This document shows, piece after piece, positions 49,649-56,673 of a DNA stretch of 64,000 nucleotides; position 1 is the stretch's first letter; each line of letters starts with the position of its first letter. The DNA lies in contig OX638316.1 in NCBI GenBank assembly GCA_951812525.1, forward strand, positions 1,438,506 to 1,502,505, read 5' to 3'. The position numbers and the translations under genes are program-made. Origin of the DNA: an uncultured Poribacteria bacterium. GTDB lineage: Bacteria; Poribacteria; WGA-4E; WGA-3G. Under the pieces are notes generated by a model. That model had not been told where the DNA came from. It saw only the letters and a list, made by a program, of their open reading frames with translations, and did not search any database.

Positions 49649-50617
49649 TCATTGTGCATATCTGGAATATTCTTTTTTTCCTATCTCTATCCACCAACGT
49701 TGCCATTTCTCATAGTCATTAGATTCAAATGGAATTCGGCTCCAATCTTCTAAACGCGGTACGGCACTCCTATACTCGTAGTCTGCTATCAAAAACCGTA
49801 AAAATCTGTAACCTCGGTGTCGGATATATATATCTTCATCTCTCAGTGATTCAATCAGGAGCGGAATCCATATCACATAATGGTGTTCATCGTATTTATG
49901 TTCAATATACTTGAAAACGCGATCGTCCTTAAACCGTATTTCCGCGATTGTTCCGCCCGGCGCACTTCCATCAAAATAATACCATGCGTCACCATTACGG
50001 CAATGGGGCGCACGAAGCTTAACACGAATCCCATCACGATGCTCGCCTACCAATGCCGACATCCTATCCGTCGCAGAGTATACTGGGGATGGGTATTTGT
50101 CCATCGGGGAGTATGCTGGGTATTTGTTGGACCTCGACCCAGTTTCTGTCCACCAACGCTGCCATTTCTCATAATCATTAGATTCAAATGGGATTTGATG
50201 CCAATTTTCTGGATGTTCTATGGCACTGTTCTGCTCGTATGCTTCTATCAAAAATCGTAAAAAACTGTAACCTTGCTTCCGAGTATCTACGTCCTCATCT
50301 CTCAGCGATTCAATCAGAAGCGGAATCCATGTCATATAATTGTGTTTATCATGTCCTTGTTCAATATACCTGAGTACGTGGTCGTCCCTAAAGCGTATAT
50401 CCGCGACTGTCCCATCCGGTGCGTTTTCATCAAAATAATACCATGAGTCTCCATTACGGCAATAGGGTGCACCGAACTCAGCACGAATTAAATCACGATG
50501 CTCGCCTATCAATATCAACTCCTTATCTAGCGCAGTGTATACTGGATATTCGTGAGACGAGCATCCACTGAATAAAATAACAAAAAAAATGAATAAGGCA
50601 GACAGTTTTGTACGCAA
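49649..50617 (-). CDS. Duplicated lipoprotein with BamE-like domains
   Basis: 322 residues, starting with TTG at 50617, which is supported by AAGGAG seven bases upstream. The lipobox is LFSGC near residue 19. The mature protein is two copies of a roughly 145-residue unit. Each copy begins with a BamE/SmpA-like segment (IGEHRDLIRAEFGAPYCRNG followed by WYYFD, and VGEHRDGIRVKLRAPHCRNG followed by WYYFD), then a helical HEAT-like piece (IPLLIESLRDED), and ends FESNDYEKWQRWW. The copies are so alike that the duplication seems recent. BamE-like domains occur in outer membrane assembly lipoproteins; a role here is unknown. Confidence 0.65.
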   Translation of the reverse strand: MRTKLSALFIFFVILFSGCSSHEYPVYTALDKELILIGEHRDLIRAEFGAPYCRNGDSWYYFDENAPDGTVADIRFRDDHVLRYIEQGHDKHNYMTWIPLLIESLRDEDVDTRKQGYSFLRFLIEAYEQNSAIEHPENWHQIPFESNDYEKWQRWWTETGSRSNKYPAYSPMDKYPSPVYSATDRMSALVGEHRDGIRVKLRAPHCRNGDAWYYFDGSAPGGTIAEIRFKDDRVFKYIEHKYDEHHYVIWIPLLIESLRDEDIYIRHRGYRFLRFLIADYEYRSAVPRLEDWSRIPFESNDYEKWQRWWIEIGKKEYSRYAQ

Positions 50618-50705
50618 TGTTTGACTCCTTTATGTGTATTGTATCACTTTTCTGCAAGATTAACGACTTTTTTACGTTTGATGGCTCTGGCTGCACACAT
50701 TTTTC

Positions 50706-50733
50706 TTGACTTTTTCTGTATTATTGGTAAAAT
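50706..50733 (+). promoter_or_regulatory. Sigma-70 promoter of the LamG gene
   Basis: TTGACT (50706-50711), a 16-base spacer, and TAAAAT (50728-50733). It predicts a start near 50740 and a leader of about 25 bases before the GTG at 50767. Confidence 0.6.
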
Positions 50734-50766
50734 GTTCAGTAATTTCAGAATGTGGAGGAAATTGTT

Positions 50767-51588
50767 GTGCGAAAATTATCTGTTTTAGGGATTATCTGTT
50801 TAATGGCTATTCCAACGATTTTTGCAACGATGAGTGATGCAGCGATTGATAGCAAAAGCATCGTTGGCGTATGGCTCTTTGATGAAGTCAAAAACGATAT
50901 CTCTCCCGATTCTACCGCTAATGGCAATGATGCCGAATTGATTAAAGGTGCTGAATTGGTAGACGATGGCAAATTTGAGAAGGCATTAAGTCTCTCAGGT
51001 GATGACGATTTTCAGTATGCAATGGTTGAGAGTTCAAAAAGTTTGGACAGTTGTGCTGAAGAATACACCACTACGACCTGGGTGAAACTTAAGAAAAAAG
51101 AGGATATCGTTTTGGGTGGTTGTTGTAACGACGACCATGCCATCATTAATTTCATGTATACCTGCCTGTTGAACATCTTCGGACCCGGTAGGGGTGGCGG
51201 ACATGGGAAGGTTGAAATTGGCAGTGGACAACTCGCACCATCATGGGTTGCGGGTCCGACGATCGTCAACGACGATGAATGGCATCACATCGCCTTCACC
51301 TATGATGGAAAGGAAATGATCGCCTATGTGGATGGCAAGGTTGATGCAAAATCAAATACCGGTGGCGTTTTTGGGTTGACAGGACAAGCCCTCAATATTG
51401 GCGGTATGCCGGATCAGAGACCCGGATGGGGGCTTATGGATGATGTCGCTGTCTTCAATACCGCTCTAAGTGAAGCCGATGTTAATGACATCATGAACGA
51501 CGGACTCGGTAAACTCTTCGGATTTACGCCCGTCACGCCAATAGGACGTTTAACCACGGTCTGGGCGAGTGTAAAGTCGGAGCGTTAA
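50767..51588 (+). CDS. Secreted LamG-domain protein
   Basis: 273 residues from the GTG at 50767, with GGAGG eight bases upstream; an in-frame GTG at 50752 overlaps that ribosome site and is rejected. A signal peptide (RKLSVLGIICLMAIPTIFA) is followed by a concanavalin-A-like LamG domain: GVWLFDEVKND, then TTTTWVKLKKKED, WHHIAFTYDGKEMIAYVDG and GLMDDVAVFNTALSEADV. LamG domains bind sugars or other surface ligands. After the domain, the last residues RLTTVWASVKSER resemble the end of the lamin-tail protein at 289-3261 (KLTTRWSELKSSGK), suggesting a shared export or anchoring tag. Single gene with its own promoter. Confidence 0.8.
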   Translation: MRKLSVLGIICLMAIPTIFATMSDAAIDSKSIVGVWLFDEVKNDISPDSTANGNDAELIKGAELVDDGKFEKALSLSGDDDFQYAMVESSKSLDSCAEEYTTTTWVKLKKKEDIVLGGCCNDDHAIINFMYTCLLNIFGPGRGGGHGKVEIGSGQLAPSWVAGPTIVNDDEWHHIAFTYDGKEMIAYVDGKVDAKSNTGGVFGLTGQALNIGGMPDQRPGWGLMDDVAVFNTALSEADVNDIMNDGLGKLFGFTPVTPIGRLTTVWASVKSER

Positions 51589-51605
51589 TTTTCTGGTTAA
51601 TCGTT

Positions 51606-51626
51606 GGCGAGGTTTCTAACCTCGCC
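51606..51626. repeat. GGCGAGGTTTCTAACCTCGCC palindrome, copy 1
   Basis: A 21-base near-perfect palindrome: GGCGAGGTT-TCT-AACCTCGCC. It follows the LamG stop and could form a 9-bp hairpin. Confidence 0.75.
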
Positions 51627-51650
51627 TCAACTATTTAATGCATCTTCGCT

Positions 51651-51670
51651 GGCGAGGTTTCTAACCTCGC
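51651..51670. repeat. GGCGAGGTTTCTAACCTCGC palindrome, copy 2
   Basis: Same as the element at 51606-51626 except for the final base, 45 bases further on. Both copies lie upstream of the oxidoreductase start and would add spurious residues to an extended frame. Confidence 0.75.
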
Positions 51671-51708
51671 TATTTGTTGCTGGCAACCAATTAAAGGTCT
51701 CCATACTA

Positions 51709-52746
51709 ATGCCAAAATATCGAAGCGCAATCATCGGCTGCGGCGGGAGAGCCTACGGTCATGCAAGTGCCTATCAACAAGTTTCGCAAGGCGAGTTGGT
51801 CGCGTGTGCAAATCGTTCAGATACAGTCCGACGCGAGAAATTTGCTGAGACTTTTGGCATCACGGGTTATGCTGGTGCCGAGCAGATGCTCCGCACAGAG
51901 CAACCCGATCTTGTCCACCTCGTCGCTATGCCTGACCAGTGGCGTGAACTCCTGCCGATGGTTTCTGAACTCGGTGTACCCGCATGCCTCGTCGAAAAAC
52001 CTATCGCCTGCAGCGTTGAAGACTGGCGTTTTTTGTGCGAGTTGGAGGCGCAGACGAATACAAAATTCGGTGTCGGAAAACAGTTCCGCTGGCATCCTGG
52101 ACTCGTCAGTTGTCGGGAGATTGTCCAGAATGGTGAACTGGGAAACATTCGGTTTTTAGATTTTTCGTGTGGCATGAATCTCACCGCCCAAGGCACCCAT
52201 ATTATCGATTGGGCAATGTCTTTAAACGGCGATTCCCCTATCATTAGGGTCTTCGGCACTGCAAGCGGTGCTGAAGCGTTGGATAGCGGCTATCCTGCCC
52301 CCGATGCCTCATCGTGTCAAGTCCTATTTGAAAATGGCATCTATGGCTTCTGGAACACAGGATGGACATCACCACGGGTCATGGATGATGATACCACCTA
52401 CAGGCACTGTCGTGTTGCCGCCTATGGCGAAAACGGACACGTGCTTTTTGAAGAATTTAATGGATGGCAAATTGTTACTACTGAGAAAGTAAAAAATCAT
52501 CAGGCGACCCCTGATGATTGTCGTCAGAACAACGATCTCGCACAAGCGCGTCTGACAGAGGCGATGTTCGACTGGATTGAAGACGATACCGATCCAGTCG
52601 AAACGAATCTCAAACTCGCACTACACCAGTTCAATGCTGTTTTGGGCATCTATCTAAGTGCTATCTCTCACCAACCGATTGATATCCCTTTTAACCCACC
52701 AGACGATCTTGATGCGCAACTTCGCGAGGTTTTGTCTCGTTCCTGA
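51709..52746 (+). CDS. Gfo/Idh/MocA family oxidoreductase
   Basis: 345 residues from the ATG at 51709. The frame continues 35 codons upstream, but that part is the palindromic repeat DNA. The N-terminal Rossmann domain has AIIGCGGRAYGHASAYQQ and the family motif LVEKPIACSVED, whose Lys is the usual catalytic residue. A GTHIIDWAMSL segment gives the matching His. The family oxidises sugars and inositols with NAD(P). The start has only a weak AAAGG ribosome site. It lies before a promoter, an epimerase and two zinc dehydrogenases, which together suggest sugar or polyol breakdown. Confidence 0.88.
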   Translation: MPKYRSAIIGCGGRAYGHASAYQQVSQGELVACANRSDTVRREKFAETFGITGYAGAEQMLRTEQPDLVHLVAMPDQWRELLPMVSELGVPACLVEKPIACSVEDWRFLCELEAQTNTKFGVGKQFRWHPGLVSCREIVQNGELGNIRFLDFSCGMNLTAQGTHIIDWAMSLNGDSPIIRVFGTASGAEALDSGYPAPDASSCQVLFENGIYGFWNTGWTSPRVMDDDTTYRHCRVAAYGENGHVLFEEFNGWQIVTTEKVKNHQATPDDCRQNNDLAQARLTEAMFDWIEDDTDPVETNLKLALHQFNAVLGIYLSAISHQPIDIPFNPPDDLDAQLREVLSRS

Positions 52747-52767
52747 CGCTTTGCACCATTCGGAAAT

Positions 52768-52796
52768 TTGACAAACGCTGCGTTTTATGCTATACT
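52768..52796 (+). promoter_or_regulatory. Sigma-70 promoter of the epimerase cluster
   Basis: Perfect TTGACA (52768-52773), a 17-base spacer starting AACGCT, and TATACT (52791-52796). It lies about 80 bases before the epimerase start. Shares TTGACAAACGCT with the rpmH promoter. Confidence 0.8.
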
Positions 52797-52877
52797 ATTA
52801 ACGGCTAAAACGCTTCGTTTGCAAGTCTGTTTTAATATGGATTAAGCCAGAAATTTTGATGCTACGGGAGCACTATT

Positions 52878-53594
52878 TTGTCTGTTGAAAATACAGCATC
52901 TTCAAAGCCGCACATCCACATCGCACCATCGGTGATGTGCGCAGACTTATGCAACTTAGAAGCCGACATTCGGGAATTAGAAACTGCTGGCATTGACATG
53001 CTACATTTCGACTTAATGGATGCGCATTTCGTCCCGAATATGCCGATTGGGCTCGTACTTATTCAACAATTGCGCGCAAAAACAGATTGCACTTTTGACA
53101 TCCATCTCATGGTGGAAAACAACGACTTCTTCGTTGACGCTGTCGCAGAAATTGGCGTGCAGCAGATAGCCGTTCACGTTGAATCCGCAACCCATCTTGA
53201 TAGAACGTTGTCCCTGATTCGAGCACATGGCATCAAGGCTGGTGCTGCCCTTAATCCAGCAACCCCGCTCTCCGCATTGGATTATGTCCTTGAGCGACTC
53301 GATTTTGTGCTGATTATGACAGTGAATCCAGGATTTGCAGGGCAGAAAGTCGTGCCAGCAACGCTCCGAAAAATTGCGGAATGTCGTGCCTTTTTGGACA
53401 AACGCGGGATTAATCTGCCAATTGAAGTTGACGGCAATGTGAGTTTTGAAAATATCCCCAAGATGGTATCCGCAGGTGCCGACATCTTGGTGGGTGGTAC
53501 CAGCAGCGTTTTCCACAAATCTGGTTCACGTACTGAAAACATCCAGCAAGCGCAGCAGGCTATTACACTCGGACTCGCACACAGAGGAGGCTGA
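52878..53594 (+). CDS. rpe: Ribulose-phosphate 3-epimerase family protein
   Basis: 238 residues, starting with TTG at 52878, which has GGGAG about seven bases upstream; no ATG fits the family N-terminus. It is a TIM barrel with the family blocks HIAPSVMCADLCNLE, LHFDLMDAHFVPNMP (His43 and Asp45 metal ligands), FDIHLMVEN, MTVNPGFAGQK, IEVDGNVSFENI and GADILVGGTSSVF. The enzyme interconverts ribulose 5-phosphate and xylulose 5-phosphate; close relatives act on allulose 6-phosphate. In this cluster of sugar dehydrogenases, either is possible. It follows a strong promoter at 52768-52796. Confidence 0.85.
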   Translation: MSVENTASSKPHIHIAPSVMCADLCNLEADIRELETAGIDMLHFDLMDAHFVPNMPIGLVLIQQLRAKTDCTFDIHLMVENNDFFVDAVAEIGVQQIAVHVESATHLDRTLSLIRAHGIKAGAALNPATPLSALDYVLERLDFVLIMTVNPGFAGQKVVPATLRKIAECRAFLDKRGINLPIEVDGNVSFENIPKMVSAGADILVGGTSSVFHKSGSRTENIQQAQQAITLGLAHRGG

Positions 53595-53676
53595 CAATGA
53601 TCGGTTGCGACGCTTCAGCGAAAACCGTTAAGTTACGAATCGTGGATTTAACGCCTTACGTTCAGATAAAAATATA

Positions 53677-54738
53677 ATGGAAGCACTTGTTCTTCACGGA
53701 ATAGGAGATTTACGATTAGAACAAATTCCAGTGCCACATCTCGCTGACGGAGAGGTACGCGTCCGAATTGGGTTCTGTGGTGTCTGCGGCTCCGATATTC
53801 CGAGAATTTTTGTCAAGGGTACCTATAATTTTCCAACGGTCTGTGGACATGAATTTGCGGGCATTGTTGATGCATGTGGTCCCGGAGTTGACGGCTTTGC
53901 ACCCGGGGATCCTGTTGCTGTCTTTCCGCTTCTCTGGTGTGGAAAGTGTTCGGCGTGTGAACACGGAAAATATGTCCAGTGCCACGACTACGATTATCTC
54001 GGTTCAAGGAGTGACGGTGCCTTCGCTGAATTTGTGGTTGCACCACAGCAAAATTTAATCCCTGTCCCGCAAGGCGTGACACTCGAAGAAGCGTCAATGA
54101 CAGAGCCAGCTGCAGTCGCACTACACGCACTCCGCCGGATTCAAACGTCGCTTGCTGGAAAGGCAGTTGCAATCTTCGGTGCCGGACCTATCGGATTAAT
54201 GACGGCACAGTGGGCAAGAATAATGGGTGCAGCGGAGATATTTCTCTTTGATGTTATTACGGAAAAATTGGAACTGGCGAAGCGAATCGGTTTTGACAAT
54301 ATCTTCAATAGCGCGACCCAAGATCCACTTGAAATTATAAATGCACGGACTGGCGGAAAAGGCGCGCACGCTTGTATCGAGGCAGCAGGAGTACCCGCAA
54401 CCTATCGCCATGCCCTTGGCAGTGTTGGACGCGGCGGTAGCGTTGTTTTCCTCGGTAATCCTGATGCAGATGTAACACTACCTGCACCGCTTATCTCGCA
54501 ATTAATGCGACGTGAAGTGAGTATTCTCGGAACCTGGAATTCCGATTATAGTGCCGCTGGCAATGATGATGACTGGCGCACTGTACTCCAAGCAATAGCC
54601 TCTGGTATGCTAACGCTCACACCTTTGATAACACACAAAATTCCGTTGGCAGACAGTTCCGACATGTTACATAAAATGCGAGACAAGAGCGAATTTTACG
54701 CAAAGGTCCTGATTCATCCGTCTGGCGAGCGTTTTTAA
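53677..54738 (+). CDS. Zinc alcohol dehydrogenase, polyol-phosphate type
   Basis: 353 residues of the zinc-containing medium-chain dehydrogenase family. Catalytic zinc ligands are Cys37 (CGVCGSDIPR), His58 and Glu59 (CGHEFAG); the structural zinc is held by Cys88, Cys91, Cys94 and Cys102. The NAD-binding loop is AIFGAGPIGLMTAQ near 167. The segment CGSDIPRIFVKG strongly recalls galactitol-1-phosphate 5-dehydrogenase and related sorbitol dehydrogenases, so a polyol or polyol phosphate substrate is likely. It follows the epimerase gene by 82 bases on the same strand. The ribosome site is weak. Confidence 0.82.
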   Translation: MEALVLHGIGDLRLEQIPVPHLADGEVRVRIGFCGVCGSDIPRIFVKGTYNFPTVCGHEFAGIVDACGPGVDGFAPGDPVAVFPLLWCGKCSACEHGKYVQCHDYDYLGSRSDGAFAEFVVAPQQNLIPVPQGVTLEEASMTEPAAVALHALRRIQTSLAGKAVAIFGAGPIGLMTAQWARIMGAAEIFLFDVITEKLELAKRIGFDNIFNSATQDPLEIINARTGGKGAHACIEAAGVPATYRHALGSVGRGGSVVFLGNPDADVTLPAPLISQLMRREVSILGTWNSDYSAAGNDDDWRTVLQAIASGMLTLTPLITHKIPLADSSDMLHKMRDKSEFYAKVLIHPSGERF

Positions 54739-54826
54739 AAAGAAAATCTATATTTGTATAAAAATAAGGTGCCCACCTAATCGAAAAACGATGATTGCTC
54801 TAACAAGATAATCATTGTAGGAGGAA

Positions 54827-55897
54827 ATGACTAAAAACATGAAAGCGGCTATACTTGAGAGCCTTGATAATTTAAGTGTCCAAGAGGTACCTGAACCCGA
54901 AATTGACGATGATGCTGCTCTATTGCGCGTTGAAGCTGTCAGTATATGTGGTTCTGATGTTCGAATCCTCCACCACGGTAACCCAAGAGTCAAACCTCCC
55001 ACCATTATCGGACATGAAAACTCCGGTGTCATCGTTAAAACTGGCAAAAACGTAACACGCGTCAAAGAAGGCGACCGAGTCTCAATCGGTGCTGATGTGC
55101 CGTGCGGACAGTGTCATTGGTGCCGCGACGGTCTCGGAAACAACTGCGACATCAACTACGCTATCGGCTACCAAATTCCAGGTGCTTTCGCCGAGTATAT
55201 GAAACTCCCACGCCTCGTTTTAGAAGAGGGACCGGTTACGCCATTCGATGCGACCCTCAGTTTTGATGAAGCTGCCCTCGCTGAACCGCTCGCATGCGCC
55301 ATTAACGGACTTGAACTCGTCAATATGTCCCTCGGAAAAACCGTCGTAATCATCGGTCTCGGACCCATCGGATGTATGATGATTGATCTTGCACGGGTTA
55401 TGGGGGCTACAAAGGTCATCGGTGTCCAACGGAGCAAACTCCGTATGGAGATCGCAAAGTTCTACGAGGCAGACGCATACATCGCTTCTGAAGAGGAAGA
55501 CGTAATTGAGAGATGTAAGGAAGAAACAGGCGGTGAGGGACCCGATATCGTCGTTACAACCTGCGCTTCTGTTGAAGCACACGAACAGGCTGTCGAAATG
55601 GTAGCACACCGCGGATACGTCAATCTATTTGGTGGGTTGCCAAAGACCATGCGACCCATGAGTGTTCTCTCAAATGTTATCCACTACAAAGAGTGTTTCG
55701 TCACAGGTTCGCATGGGTGTGTACCCCGGCATCATGAGTTGGCAGTGCGTCTCCTTGAAAAGGGATTAGTGCGTGTGGAACCGCTCATCACACACCACTT
55801 CCCGCTTGTTGAGATTGACAAAGCCTTTGAAGCAATGGAATCCCGGAAGGGTATGAAGATTATGATACACCCACATCAGGAGGTGCAAAGAACGTAA
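54827..55897 (+). CDS. Zinc-dependent sugar/polyol dehydrogenase
   Basis: 356 residues; a second zinc medium-chain dehydrogenase, of the iditol/threonine dehydrogenase type. Zinc ligands are Cys41 (ICGSDVR), His63 and Glu64 (GHENSG); structural cysteines are Cys93, Cys96, Cys99 and Cys107. NAD loop: VIIGLGPIGCMM. Two starts compete: the ATG at 54827 has AGGAGG only two bases away, and the ATG at 54839 is 14 bases from it. It is a different subfamily from the preceding gene. Its stop TAA shares its last A with the ATG of apt (55897), so the two genes are translationally coupled. Confidence 0.82.
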   Translation: MTKNMKAAILESLDNLSVQEVPEPEIDDDAALLRVEAVSICGSDVRILHHGNPRVKPPTIIGHENSGVIVKTGKNVTRVKEGDRVSIGADVPCGQCHWCRDGLGNNCDINYAIGYQIPGAFAEYMKLPRLVLEEGPVTPFDATLSFDEAALAEPLACAINGLELVNMSLGKTVVIIGLGPIGCMMIDLARVMGATKVIGVQRSKLRMEIAKFYEADAYIASEEEDVIERCKEETGGEGPDIVVTTCASVEAHEQAVEMVAHRGYVNLFGGLPKTMRPMSVLSNVIHYKECFVTGSHGCVPRHHELAVRLLEKGLVRVEPLITHHFPLVEIDKAFEAMESRKGMKIMIHPHQEVQRT

Positions 55898-56412
55898 TGC
55901 ACGATTTTTCGCGTTTTATTCGCGAGATACCCGATTTTCCCAAACCGGGTATCTCATTTAAAGACATCACACCACTTTTAGGAAGTCCAACCGCTTTTCA
56001 TAAAGCAATTGATGAATTCGCACTCCGTTATAAACTTGAGGCAATTGACGCTGTTGTTGGAATAGACGCACGCGGCTTCATTTTTGGCTCTGCCCTTGCT
56101 TACCGGCTCGGTACTGCTTTTGTCCCCATTCGGAAAAGCGGCAAATTACCGTTTGATAAATATGAAGTCACATACGATCTTGAATACGGTAGTGATACGG
56201 TGGCAATTCATCGAGATGCGTTCCCCAAAAACAGTAGAGTCCTGATATGTGATGATCTCTTAGCAACTGGCGGGACGCTTGGCGCATCAGTCAAACTTGT
56301 TGAGAAACTGGAAGGACACATCGTTGGCATCGCTATCTTAATTGAGTTAACCGAACTCAACGGTAGGGAAAAGGTTACAGACTACGATATCTTTTCTCTC
56401 ATTAAATATTAA
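55897..56412 (+). CDS. apt: Adenine phosphoribosyltransferase
   Basis: 171 residues, normal length. The N-terminal FIREIPDFPKPGISFKDITP and the PRPP-binding VLICDDLLATGGTL (near residue 113) are typical of Apt, as is GIDARGFIFGSALAYRL. It converts adenine and PRPP to AMP, salvaging adenine in the cytoplasm. Its ATG overlaps the preceding dehydrogenase stop by one base; this coupling of purine salvage to a sugar dehydrogenase is unusual and may only reflect gene packing. Confidence 0.95.
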   Translation: MHDFSRFIREIPDFPKPGISFKDITPLLGSPTAFHKAIDEFALRYKLEAIDAVVGIDARGFIFGSALAYRLGTAFVPIRKSGKLPFDKYEVTYDLEYGSDTVAIHRDAFPKNSRVLICDDLLATGGTLGASVKLVEKLEGHIVGIAILIELTELNGREKVTDYDIFSLIKY

Positions 56413-56420
56413 GGTCGCCT

Positions 56421-56493
56421 GCGCCTGTAGCTCAGGGGATAGAGCAGGGGCTTCCTAAGCCTCGTGTCGGGGGTTCGATTCCTCCCAGGCGCG
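56421..56493 (+). tRNA. tRNA-Arg (anticodon CCT)
   Basis: Acceptor stem GCGCCTG pairs with CAGGCGC (56486-56492) with discriminator G at 56493. The D arm is GCTC/GAGC, the anticodon stem GGGGC/GCCTC holds loop TTCCTAA (anticodon CCT, reading AGG), and the T arm GGGGG-TTCGATT-CCTCC is complete. CCA is not encoded. It lies nine bases after the apt stop. Confidence 0.95.
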
Positions 56494-56589
56494 TTTAAAA
56501 TGCTTGGTGGTTTCGATAATTCTTGAAGGGATCGTTATCAGTCGTCAGTGCGTTAACTGCGTTTGCTTTCGGTTGAGGAGTGGTTTGGT

Positions 56590-56650
56590 TAAGTAAAACC
56601 GCTTTAACTGACAACTGACAACTATTAAAGCCGATAACTGAAAACTATTC
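56590..56650 (+). repeat. AACTGACAACTGACAACT short repeat
   Basis: Tandem ACTGACA units followed by GCCGATAACTGAAAACT, about 24 bases before secD. Related in composition to the GCAGTCAGC-class repeats, but it lies upstream of the neighbouring gene and not directly after a stop codon. Confidence 0.4.
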
Positions 56651-56673
56651 TAATGTCTTAGGAGTAATATTGG

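Noticed and set aside
51604-51708. N-terminal extension of the Gfo/Idh/MocA oxidoreductase
   Set aside because: It is a translation of two palindromic repeats; the Rossmann fold starts right after the ATG at 51709.
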